A DNA stretch of 64,000 bases from WLMZ01 sp037139095 (GTDB lineage: Bacteria; Actinomycetota; Acidimicrobiia; Acidimicrobiales; Ilumatobacteraceae): positions 4,899 through 68,898 of the forward strand of contig JBAXHD010000011.1 of assembly GCA_037139095.1 (NCBI GenBank). The letters run 5' to 3'. How positions within the stretch are numbered: the first letter of the stretch is position 1; the number at the start of each line of letters is the position of its first letter. Below, in pieces: positions 16,949 to 24,874 of this stretch. A program made the position numbers and the translations under genes. The notes under the pieces were generated by a model. It saw nothing but the letters and a program-made list of their open reading frames with translations, was not told where the DNA came from and did not search any database.

Positions 16949-17923
16949 ATGCGTCGCCAGCTCACCATCTCCATCACCGTTGTTTGCCTTGCCGTCCTTG
17001 CCGGATGTGGCAGCTCGAAGAGTGGCAACGCGTCCACACCGGCTGGCGGTTCCACAGCGGCTGGCAGTTCCACCGACTCGGTGAAGACCGATCCACTCGC
17101 CCCCGCAGGCTGCGCCAAGGGTTCGGCCGCAGCCGCGAGCGAGCCCGTTATCGCCGATTCTCCTCCGAAGCCCAAAGTTCAGATCCCCTCCAGCTTGCCC
17201 AAGGCACTGGTGTGCACCGACCTCGTCGAAGGCACCGGCACTCCCGCAAAGGCCGGCGATGATGTCTCCGTCTACTACGTAGGCGTCCGCACCGCCGATG
17301 GCAAAGAGTTCGACAGCAACTTTGGTAGTCAGCCGTTCCCCGTCACCCTTGGCGCTGGCAGAGTGATCAGCGGCTGGGACATCGGCCTCGTGGGCGTCAA
17401 AGCCGGCGGACGCCGCCAGCTCGACATTCCGTCCAACCTTGCGTACGGCGACAAGCCACAGGGCGACGTCATCAAAGCCGGCGATGCACTCACCTTTGTC
17501 ATTCAGGTCGTGTCAGTGACCACCCCACTGGTCGTGCCGGATGCAAACCCAGCCGACGCCCCAACCGTGAGCATTCCAACCAGCGTGGGCGCTACCAAAC
17601 TCGGCATCACCGATCTGGTCACGGGCACCGGCGAAACAGCGGTGGCCAACGGCACCGCCTACTTGCAGCTCGACGCCTACCGTGGCGACACTGGCGCAGT
17701 GCTTGAGAGCACATGGAAGACCGGCAAAGCACTGAAGATCGTGCTTAACAGCGGCACCATCAAGGGCCTCGTTGACGGCGTGAGTGGCATGAAGGTGGGC
17801 GGACGCCGCCTGCTCATCGTGCCGTCAGACCAGGGCTTCGGCCCCGACGGTAACACCAAGAACTCGCTGCCCACCGTGACCGACCTCGTGCTCGTGGTCG
17901 ACTTGGTTGGCTTCACCAAGTAA
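16949..17923 (+). CDS. FKBP-type peptidyl-prolyl isomerase lipoprotein with two FKBP modules
   Basis: 324 residues. The N-terminus is a lipoprotein signal with lipobox LAGC, followed by a Ser/Gly/Thr-rich linker. The first FKBP module (about 85-200) keeps the active-site pattern, including VYYVG, EFDSNF, VISGWD and AYGD. The second module (about 210-324) has the fold pattern but reads VLES and IKGLVD at the aromatic positions and is probably inactive. It would act in the cell envelope in protein folding. It starts 10 bases after the ABC1-like gene. Confidence 0.85.
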   Translation: MRRQLTISITVVCLAVLAGCGSSKSGNASTPAGGSTAAGSSTDSVKTDPLAPAGCAKGSAAAASEPVIADSPPKPKVQIPSSLPKALVCTDLVEGTGTPAKAGDDVSVYYVGVRTADGKEFDSNFGSQPFPVTLGAGRVISGWDIGLVGVKAGGRRQLDIPSNLAYGDKPQGDVIKAGDALTFVIQVVSVTTPLVVPDANPADAPTVSIPTSVGATKLGITDLVTGTGETAVANGTAYLQLDAYRGDTGAVLESTWKTGKALKIVLNSGTIKGLVDGVSGMKVGGRRLLIVPSDQGFGPDGNTKNSLPTVTDLVLVVDLVGFTK

Positions 17924-17930
17924 CTGTTAC

Positions 17931-18479
17931 TCACTGCCGACGACGGCACATTCGCGTTGCAGCAAGTTCGTTGTCTGAACGCGCCAATGCTGCAGATGAG
18001 TCTCCCCACAGCCCTGCATTGCCGAACCACATCGCCTCGAGCGCATCCACCATCAGGCCGCTGCCCGACGTGGTTTGGGCGATGAGCTCCTCGGGATCGT
18101 CCTCAAAGCGGATCAAGCTGGCAACGCCGTCGTCGCTGACAACCGCAACGGCTCGCACGCGTCGACGAAGTGGGTGACGACTCGCCCGCTGCGCCATCGA
18201 ACCGTCGTCTGCCATGGGTGCCGCCCAACCAGCAGTCACCACAGCGGCCGCATCAAACGATCGGACAAGCACACCCGCCGAACCGGCCATGAGTTCGTAG
18301 ACATCGTCAGACTCGTCGATGAAACTCGATCGCGCAGCTTGGGCTGTGTCGTGGGGTAACCCGAGCGGATCGTTGAGCACGATTCCGTACAGGCGAGCGG
18401 CGGGGAAATGAAATCCGAGCGACATATCAAGGCGTCGCTCAAGCCACAGAGCAATGTTCAGCGTGGTGTCTTGCACCAT
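17931..18479 (-). CDS. Uncharacterised actinobacterial protein
   Basis: 182 residues from ATG 18479 (MVQDTTLNIALWLERRLDM); a GTG at 18494 is an alternative start. I do not recognise the family. It is soluble, has no signal peptide, and contains an RRVRAVAVVSDDGVASLIRFEDDPEELI segment of alternating strand and helix. It follows the IclR gene by 40 bases on the same strand, so it may be co-transcribed with that regulator. It is convergent with the FKBP lipoprotein gene, 7 bases apart. Confidence 0.6.
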   Translation of the reverse strand: MVQDTTLNIALWLERRLDMSLGFHFPAARLYGIVLNDPLGLPHDTAQAARSSFIDESDDVYELMAGSAGVLVRSFDAAAVVTAGWAAPMADDGSMAQRASRHPLRRRVRAVAVVSDDGVASLIRFEDDPEELIAQTTSGSGLMVDALEAMWFGNAGLWGDSSAALARSDNELAATRMCRRRQ

Positions 18480-18519
18480 GGCCTGAGTGCTCACACACCG
18501 GCCTGCCGGAAATCTCGCG

Positions 18520-19203
18520 CTAGATGCCGGCACCGCGCTGCGAACGAGCGATGGCGTCAGACACAGCAGCCGCGGCCTCAACGACCGCCTTGCCAAACCG
18601 CTTGCCAGGTTGACGAGTGAGTCGTTCGATCGGACCGCTGATACTCACCGCAGCGAGCACCGCACCATCGACGCCGTGCACCGCTGCAGACACAGAGGCA
18701 ACACCACGCTCGCGCTCTTCCACGCTTTCGACCCATGCCCCTTTGCCCGCGGTCGAACGCACAGCGGCCTGCAGAACACGGCCAGCCGAGCCCACCCCTA
18801 ATGGCAAGCGCGCACCCTCGGGCACAATCCAACGCAGGCCATGGGGCGACTGCATCGAGACCACGCAACGGCGTTCATCGCCCTCGCGCACAAAGAGTTG
18901 AACGCTCTCGGCCGTGCTGTCGCGAAGCGCGACAAGCGCCGGGCGAGCCAACTCGCCGAGAGGAAACGCCTCGGCTGCGGCGCGACCCATCGCGATGAGT
19001 TCGAAGCCAAGACAGAAGCGGCCGGCATCGTCTCGACGCACCAAGCCGTGCTCTTGAAGCGCCACGGCTAGACGATGCGCTGTGGCCCGCGGCAGTCCAG
19101 TGGCTGACTGCAGATCGGCAAGACCTAACGGACCCTGAGCGCGCAGCGAGCGCAGCACCAATATTGCCTTGTCGAGTACGCCGACGCCCGATATGCTGTC
19201 CAT
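18520..19203 (-). CDS. IclR-family regulator, NdgR-like, of leuCD
   Basis: 227 residues with an N-terminal winged helix (GVLDKAILVLRSL to TAHRLAVALQEHGLVRRD, about 1-65) and the IclR effector domain ending GPIERLTRQPGKRFG. In Streptomyces and mycobacteria the IclR protein NdgR lies divergent from leuCD and controls leucine synthesis; the same arrangement here supports that role. The start may be GTG 19206 or ATG 19203. The 38 bases to leuC contain an inverted repeat that is a likely operator. Confidence 0.88.
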   Translation of the reverse strand: MDSISGVGVLDKAILVLRSLRAQGPLGLADLQSATGLPRATAHRLAVALQEHGLVRRDDAGRFCLGFELIAMGRAAAEAFPLGELARPALVALRDSTAESVQLFVREGDERRCVVSMQSPHGLRWIVPEGARLPLGVGSAGRVLQAAVRSTAGKGAWVESVEERERGVASVSAAVHGVDGAVLAAVSISGPIERLTRQPGKRFGKAVVEAAAAVSDAIARSQRGAGI

Positions 19204-19218
19204 CACACGAGAATGCTA

Positions 19219-19233
19219 TCTCAGAAAGTGAGA
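19219..19233. promoter_or_regulatory. Inverted repeat, candidate IclR operator
   Basis: TCTCA-GAAAG-TGAGA is a perfect 5-bp inverted repeat with a 5-base spacer between the IclR start (19203) and the leuC start (19242). It covers the only space in which the two divergent promoters can lie. Confidence 0.5.
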
Positions 19234-19241
19234 CAGACGCA

Positions 19242-20654
19242 ATGACATCGACACTGCCCCAAAAGGTCTGGGACCGCCATGTGGTCTACAGCGCAGCCGG
19301 TGAGCCCGACCTGCTCTACATCGACCTCCACCTCGTTCACGAGGTCACCAGTCCGCAGGCATTCGACGGCTTGCGGCTCAGCGGGCGCAAGATCCGCCGC
19401 CCCGATCTCACCATTGCCACCGAAGACCACAACGTGCCGACGGCGAACATCGATCAGCCAATCGAAGACCCGATCTCTGCCCGTCAGGTAGATGTCCTGC
19501 GCGAGAACACTGCCGAGTTCGGCATCACCAACTTCCCAATGGGCCACCCATTGCAGGGCATCGTGCACGTGATCGCCCCCGAGCAGGGTCGCACGTTGCC
19601 CGGCATGACCGTGGTGTGCGGCGATAGCCACACGGCAACGCACGGCGCCTTCGGAGCCTTGGCATTCGGTATCGGCACCAGCGAGGTCGAGCACGTGCTC
19701 GCCACGCAGACCCTGCCGCAAACCCGACCCAAGTGGATGGCCGTCACGGTCGATGGCGAGTTGGCCCCAGGCGTTACCGCCAAAGACATCATCCTTGCGA
19801 TCATCGGCGAGATTGGCACCGGCGGCGGCATCGGCCATGTCATCGAGTACCGCGGTTCGGCCATTCGTGCGCTGACCATGGAGGGTCGCATGACGGTGTG
19901 CAACATGAGCATCGAGGCTGGCGCCAAGGCCGGGCTCATCGCCCCCGACGACACAACGTTCGAATACCTCAAGGGCCGCGCCAACGCACCAAAGGGTGCC
20001 GACTGGGACGCCGCAGTCGCCGACTGGCACACACTCGTCACCGACGATGGCGCCGCGTGGGACAAAGAAGTGTTCATCGATGCTTCAACCCTGAAGCCAC
20101 AGGTGTCATGGGGAACCAACCCAGCACAGGTCATCTCCATCGACGATGTCGTGCCGTCGCCCGACGATTACCAAGACCCCACCGCACGCGAAACAACCGA
20201 GCGCGCGCTGCAATACATGGGCCTCACCGCTGGCACCCCAATTCGCGATGTCACCGTCGACACCGTGTTTATCGGTAGCTGTACCAACAGCCGCATCGAA
20301 GACCTTCGTGCCGCTGCCGCCGTCATGCGTGGTCACACCGTCACCGTGAAGCGCGTGATGGTGGTGCCGGGTAGCCATGCCGTGAAGGCGCAGGCCGAAG
20401 CCGAGGGCTTGCCCGAGATCTTCACCGCTGCGGGCGCCGATTGGCGTGAGCCGGGTTGCAGCATGTGCCTGGCAATGAACCCCGACAAGCTTGCGGTCGG
20501 TGAGCGTTCAGCGAGCACGAGCAACCGCAACTTCGAAGGCCGCCAAGGCCGTGGCGGACGCACCCATCTCGTGTCCCCCGAAATCGCAGCGGCCACTGCA
20601 ATCCTTGGCCACTTCGCAACACCCGCCGATCTCGAGAAGGCAGCACAGTCATGA
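19242..20654 (+). CDS. leuC: 3-isopropylmalate dehydratase large subunit
   Basis: 470 residues, full length. Aconitase-family 4Fe-4S protein with the cluster cysteines in IGSCTNSRIEDLR and GCSMCLAMNPD, and the TVVCGDSHTATHGAFGALAFGIGTSEVEH segment. With LeuD it isomerises 2- to 3-isopropylmalate, and very probably citramalate for the isoleucine route. The ATG at 19242 follows the operator region directly; no clear Shine-Dalgarno is present. Its stop overlaps leuD by four bases. Confidence 0.97.
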   Translation: MTSTLPQKVWDRHVVYSAAGEPDLLYIDLHLVHEVTSPQAFDGLRLSGRKIRRPDLTIATEDHNVPTANIDQPIEDPISARQVDVLRENTAEFGITNFPMGHPLQGIVHVIAPEQGRTLPGMTVVCGDSHTATHGAFGALAFGIGTSEVEHVLATQTLPQTRPKWMAVTVDGELAPGVTAKDIILAIIGEIGTGGGIGHVIEYRGSAIRALTMEGRMTVCNMSIEAGAKAGLIAPDDTTFEYLKGRANAPKGADWDAAVADWHTLVTDDGAAWDKEVFIDASTLKPQVSWGTNPAQVISIDDVVPSPDDYQDPTARETTERALQYMGLTAGTPIRDVTVDTVFIGSCTNSRIEDLRAAAAVMRGHTVTVKRVMVVPGSHAVKAQAEAEGLPEIFTAAGADWREPGCSMCLAMNPDKLAVGERSASTSNRNFEGRQGRGGRTHLVSPEIAAATAILGHFATPADLEKAAQS

Positions 20655-21235
20655 AAGCAGTACGCGTCATCACCGGCACCGGTGTGCCCCTCAAGCGCAG
20701 CGATGTAGACACCGACCAGATCATCCCCGCCGATTGGCTCAAGCGCGTCGAGCGCACCGGCTTCGAAAAGGGACTCTTCAGCACGTGGCGAGACGACCGC
20801 AACTTCGTACTCAACGACGAGAAGTACGCAAACGCTTCGATCTTGGTTGCTGGACCGAGCTTCGGCGTTGGTTCGTCACGCGAGCACGCCGTGTGGGCCA
20901 TCCAGCAATACGGATTCGACGCCGTCATCGCACCAAGCTTCAGCGACATCTTCCGTAACAACTGCACCAAGAATGGTCTTGCTCCGGTGGTGTTGTCGGC
21001 CGAGGCAGTCACGCGTATTTGGGACGCTATCGACGCAGATCACACCGTTGAGATCACCGTAGACATGGAGCGCCTGCTCGTCGAGATTCCATCAATCGGA
21101 TTCGTTGAAAGCTTCGAGATGGAAGCTCAGAACCAGTACCGGTTCCTGAACGGGCTCGACGATGTGGGTATCACATTGACGCATACGGCCGACATCGATT
21201 CGTACGAATCGAAGCGTCCGGCCTGGTTGCACTAA
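20651..21235 (+). CDS. leuD: 3-isopropylmalate dehydratase small subunit
   Basis: 194 residues with the swivel-domain motifs VDTDQIIPADWLK, GPSFGVGSSREHAVWA and FSDIFRNNCTKNGL. It forms the LeuCD heterodimer. The ATGA overlap with leuC shows translational coupling. A long hairpin follows between it and the convergent helicase gene. Confidence 0.97.
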   Translation: MKAVRVITGTGVPLKRSDVDTDQIIPADWLKRVERTGFEKGLFSTWRDDRNFVLNDEKYANASILVAGPSFGVGSSREHAVWAIQQYGFDAVIAPSFSDIFRNNCTKNGLAPVVLSAEAVTRIWDAIDADHTVEITVDMERLLVEIPSIGFVESFEMEAQNQYRFLNGLDDVGITLTHTADIDSYESKRPAWLH

Positions 21236-21273
21236 CCGCCGCACCCGGCGATCACATTCCGCTCCAACAAAGA

Positions 21274-21322
21274 GTTTGTTGAAGACACTTGGTCGATACT
21301 CGACCTGTTGTCTTCAACAAAC
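21274..21322. terminator. Bidirectional hairpin between leuD and the DEAD-box helicase
   Basis: A 14-bp perfect inverted repeat (21274-21287 and 21309-21322) encloses, after a small 3x3 internal loop, a further 6-bp stem GGTCGA/TCGACC with loop TAC. It lies between two convergent genes and probably ends both transcripts, although neither side has a strong U-tract. Confidence 0.6.
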
Positions 21323-21344
21323 CATGGAGTGGGGTGCCAATGGG

Positions 21345-22628
21345 CTAGACGAGGGCGTCGAACTGGTGCAGATCGCGAAGCTTCGGGTTGTTTGAAAACA
21401 CCTCTACTGGCTTCGTGAACGGCAGACGCAGCGCACGCTGCAATACGGTGCACTGCACGTGCTGGTTGTATTCGGCCAACGTGACTGCCCAGCCGTCTTT
21501 GCCAGCGCGAGCCGTGCGACCGCTGCGATGCAAATACGCCTTGCCGTCGCCGGCAGGCTCGTAATGGATGACCGCGCCGATGTCGTCGATGTCGATGCCG
21601 CGGGCGGCAACATCGGTTGCAACCAGCACCGAAATCTCGCCGCTGGTAAACCGCTTCAACGCTTTTTCGCGCGCGGGCTGCGGGAGATCGCCATGAATGG
21701 CCATTGCTCGCACCCCGAGATCTTGAAGCGCTTCGGTGGCGCGATCGCAGGCCCGCTTGGTTGCACAGAACACAATGACACGCTCGAACGAACTCGCGAT
21801 GGTTGCCACCACTTTGTCGCGATCCATGCGATGCACCGCGAGGAAGAGGTGATACATCGTGCCGACCGTGTCGGTAGGCGCATCGATAGACACCTCGATG
21901 GGGTCCTTGAGATAGCGGCGCACCAAGTGACCGACATCGCCGTCGAGCGTTGCCGAGAACAACATGGTCTGGTGCTCGCCGGTAATCTTGCGCAAGATCC
22001 ACTCGACCTGCGGAGTGAACCCGTCGTCGGCCATGCGATCGGCCTCGTCGAGCACGAGCACCTCAATCTGATCAAGATCGAGTTCGTTGTTCTTCAACAG
22101 GTCGATGAGGCGTAGCGGAGTGGCCACGACAACCTCGACGCCAGCATTGAGTACGTCGATCTGACGATGGCGCGATGACCCGCCGTAGACCGCAAGAACA
22201 CCGAACCCACACGCCTTCGCGACTGGTTCGAGCACATCGGCAACCTGCAGCGCCAATTCGCGCGTCGGTACAAGGATGAGACCGCGTGGCTTGTTGGGCG
22301 CTGCCTTGCCCGTGAGGCGCGAGAGCAACGGCACACCAAAGGCAAGCGTTTTGCCCGAGCCGGTGCGGGCACGCCCGCACACGTCGGCACCCGTAAGCGC
22401 TACTGGAATGGCTTCGGTCTGGATCGCGAACGGCATCGAAAAACCGGCAGCAGCAAGGCCCGCATCGATATCGGGTGGCACGCCAAGGGCTGCAAAGCCG
22501 GTGGGCGTGTACACGGGTGCAATGTCGGTGAGTTTTTCGGTGTGCTCGGGTGTGTGATCGTCGGCGGGCCGGTGAGGATGACTCCGCCGACCGCGTGCAG
22601 CGCCGAGGTGGGCTGGAGAGTCAGGCAT
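21345..22628 (-). CDS. DEAD-box ATP-dependent RNA helicase
   Basis: 427 residues from ATG 22628. Motifs are in order: Q motif near FAIQTEAIPVALTG, motif I ARTGSGKT, Ia LVPTREL, motif II VLDEADRM (DEAD), motif III FSAT, motif V ATDVAARGID and motif VI HRSGRTARAGK. The N-terminus (about 40 residues) is charged and His/Pro-rich; the C-terminus is short. It likely remodels rRNA or mRNA. An in-frame extension above 22628 is not needed. Confidence 0.93.
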   Translation of the reverse strand: MPDSPAHLGAARGRRSHPHRPADDHTPEHTEKLTDIAPVYTPTGFAALGVPPDIDAGLAAAGFSMPFAIQTEAIPVALTGADVCGRARTGSGKTLAFGVPLLSRLTGKAAPNKPRGLILVPTRELALQVADVLEPVAKACGFGVLAVYGGSSRHRQIDVLNAGVEVVVATPLRLIDLLKNNELDLDQIEVLVLDEADRMADDGFTPQVEWILRKITGEHQTMLFSATLDGDVGHLVRRYLKDPIEVSIDAPTDTVGTMYHLFLAVHRMDRDKVVATIASSFERVIVFCATKRACDRATEALQDLGVRAMAIHGDLPQPAREKALKRFTSGEISVLVATDVAARGIDIDDIGAVIHYEPAGDGKAYLHRSGRTARAGKDGWAVTLAEYNQHVQCTVLQRALRLPFTKPVEVFSNNPKLRDLHQFDALV

Positions 22629-22704
22629 GTTGCTAGCAGGGTATCTACATGAACACCCTGAATGGCGCTTTCTCGCAGCAGGCTCTGGCACCTATTGTCT
22701 GTGC

Positions 22705-23901
22705 GTGACCAAAGACCACCCAACTCCGGGCGAGCAGCAACCTGCTACGACGGCGATCACCGCTGGCCGATCGGCCAACGGCACATCGCTCGCCACGCCA
22801 CTTTGGGCGTCGAGCACATGGGTATCAACCGGCCTTGTCGATGCTCGCCGACGCGCCACCGGGCGACGCTCGACAGAGTTCTACAGCCGCTACGCCAACC
22901 CAACAGTTCGCGCATTCGAAGAAGCAATAGCCGCGCTCGAGGGCGCCGAAGATGCCGTTGCCTACTCAAGCGGAATGGGCGCGCTCACCACCACGATTCT
23001 GGCGTTGTGTAGTTCGGGCAGCCACATCGTCGCCCAGCACCAGCTCTACGCCGGAACGCTCGCGTTCCTGCAGGGGCCATGCGCACGGTTCGGCATCGAT
23101 GTCACCTTTGTAGACGGCACCAAGCCCGGCGCGTTTGCCGCTGCGGTGCAACCCGGCCGCACGATGCTGGTGCTCGCCGAAACACCATCGAACCCACTAC
23201 TCGAGCTCATCGATCTCGATGAACTTGGTGCGATCAAGGGACCCTTCACGGTGGTCGACTCAACGTTTGCCACTCCTCTTGGCCAGCAGCCGATCAAGCA
23301 CGGTGTCGACCTCGTGATCCACTCGGCAACGAAGGGCATCGACGGACACAACGACGCAACGCTGGGTGTGATCGCTGGCGAGCGCGACCTGCTCGACGAA
23401 ATCTGGGGCTACGGCGTGCTGCACGGCGCAACCCCGTCGCCCGCCGATGCGCTCAACGCGCTCCGCGGAATTCGCACGCTCGCCGTGCGCACTGCGCACC
23501 AATCGAAATCGGCAATGCAGATCTCTACCGCGCTCGCGGCGCACCCCGAAGTGCGCGCTGCGCATTACCCCGGGCTCATTTCACATCCGCAATACGAACT
23601 CGGTCAGCGCCAAATGCGCAGCAGCGGCACAGTGCTCGCGTTCGAAGCTGCTGGCGGCCTCGAGCACGCCACATCAGTTCTCGACCGCGTTCGATTGGTG
23701 CGCGTGGCGACATCGCTCGGAGGTCCCGAGACGTTGATGTGTCACCCCGCAACATCGACCCACTCCAGCCTCACCGCTGAGGAACTTGCGGATGCCGGCA
23801 TCACGCCGGGTCTGCTGCGAGTGTCAGTTGGCCTTGAGGATCCCACCGATCTCATCGCCGACTTCACCCAAGCACTCGAACGGGTAACCACCTCAGCATG
23901 A
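22705..23901 (+). CDS. Cys/Met metabolism PLP enzyme (cystathionine gamma-synthase/lyase type)
   Basis: 398 residues from GTG 22705. It has the transsulfuration-family motifs RYANPTVRAFEEAIAALEGAE, AYSSGMGA, VDSTFATP, and the PLP lysine in HSATKGIDGHNDATLG. Substrate (cystathionine synthesis, cystathionine cleavage or methionine gamma-cleavage) cannot be decided by eye. No Shine-Dalgarno is present, but TATTGT ends 6 nt before the GTG, which suggests a leaderless message. Its stop overlaps the next gene (ATGA). Confidence 0.88.
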   Translation: MTKDHPTPGEQQPATTAITAGRSANGTSLATPLWASSTWVSTGLVDARRRATGRRSTEFYSRYANPTVRAFEEAIAALEGAEDAVAYSSGMGALTTTILALCSSGSHIVAQHQLYAGTLAFLQGPCARFGIDVTFVDGTKPGAFAAAVQPGRTMLVLAETPSNPLLELIDLDELGAIKGPFTVVDSTFATPLGQQPIKHGVDLVIHSATKGIDGHNDATLGVIAGERDLLDEIWGYGVLHGATPSPADALNALRGIRTLAVRTAHQSKSAMQISTALAAHPEVRAAHYPGLISHPQYELGQRQMRSSGTVLAFEAAGGLEHATSVLDRVRLVRVATSLGGPETLMCHPATSTHSSLTAEELADAGITPGLLRVSVGLEDPTDLIADFTQALERVTTSA

Positions 23902-24635
23902 AATCATTTGGAGTGCTCTGCCTCCATGGTCTTGGCGGCACCCCGCACAGCATCATGCCAATCACTGCTGCGATTCATGAGGCCGGCTACACCGTGGTTG
24001 CCCCTCACCTCATCGGTCATGGCACCGCACCCGAAGACCTCGTCGACTGCACCTGGAACGAATGGATGCAGGGCGTACTCGAAGCTGCCGACGCGCTGTC
24101 GCGCCGCTGCGGCGCTGTCGTCGTAGTGGGTCAATCAATGGGCGCAACGCTGGCGCTGCTTACTGCGGCCCATCGCGACGACATTCGTGGCGTTGCCGTC
24201 ATCAATCCCGTGGTGTTACCGCCCGACCCTGACACCACCGAGCATTTTGAATACCTCATCGAGCGCGGCCGCACGATGCAACCGGCAGGCGAACCAGACA
24301 TTCGCGACCCAAGCGCCCGCGATAGCGCCTACGCCGAACTGCCGCTGCGCTCATTGATCGAACTCGGACGCGGGGCCACCCTTGCGAACGCCACGATGGC
24401 AACGTTCAATGTGCCCTTGCTCATCGCCTCAAGCGATCACGACAACGTGGTCGATCCGGCCAACTCCGACGCACTCGAGCAAACCGTCATCGCCGCGGGT
24501 CACGGACCCGTCACTCGTCTGCGCTTAGCAAACAGCGGCCACGTTGCTGCGCTCGACTTCGACCGTGACCTGCTCTGCAACGAACTGCTGACTTGGTTAG
24601 CCACTTTGACCGACGAGTCAGCCGTTTCTGTCTGA
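23898..24635 (+). CDS. Alpha/beta hydrolase, carboxylesterase/monoacylglycerol lipase type
   Basis: 245 residues. GVLCLHGLGGTPHS forms the oxyanion loop, GQSMGA the nucleophile elbow, SSDHDNVVDP the Asp region and NSGHVAALDFDRD the His. The pattern resembles Est30-type carboxylesterases. It is translationally coupled to the transsulfuration enzyme by an ATGA overlap; the reason for that pairing is unclear. Confidence 0.85.
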   Translation: MKSFGVLCLHGLGGTPHSIMPITAAIHEAGYTVVAPHLIGHGTAPEDLVDCTWNEWMQGVLEAADALSRRCGAVVVVGQSMGATLALLTAAHRDDIRGVAVINPVVLPPDPDTTEHFEYLIERGRTMQPAGEPDIRDPSARDSAYAELPLRSLIELGRGATLANATMATFNVPLLIASSDHDNVVDPANSDALEQTVIAAGHGPVTRLRLANSGHVAALDFDRDLLCNELLTWLATLTDESAVSV

Positions 24636-24739
24636 CGAATCAGTGAGTAGCTAGTCCGCCCCGAACTCGTTATGGTCGCCTTCCTGTGTCCGGAACAAAC
24701 CGGCCAGAAAGGAAACCGATCTCACCAGGAGGCGTTCGC

Positions 24740-24874
24740 ATGAACAATTTCGATGGCACTGCCACCGCAGGCCGCAAGGGCATCCCATACGACTGGCAGA
24801 GTCTTCTCGCCACCGACGTCGTCGCTGCCTTTGAGGCGGAGCTTGCCGAATTGGTTCTGGAATCTGCTGAATGA
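24740..24874 (+). CDS. 44-residue ORF translationally coupled to homospermidine synthase
   Basis: A strong AGGAGG 6 nt before the ATG at 24740 and a four-base ATGA overlap with the next gene support translation. The product starts MNNFDGTATAGRKGIPYDW and ends AFEAELAELVLESAE, acidic overall with a likely C-terminal amphipathic helix. I do not recognise it. It could be a small partner of the synthase or a translated regulatory peptide; there is no run of Arg, Lys or stalling motif that would favour one choice. Confidence 0.65.
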   Translation: MNNFDGTATAGRKGIPYDWQSLLATDVVAAFEAELAELVLESAE

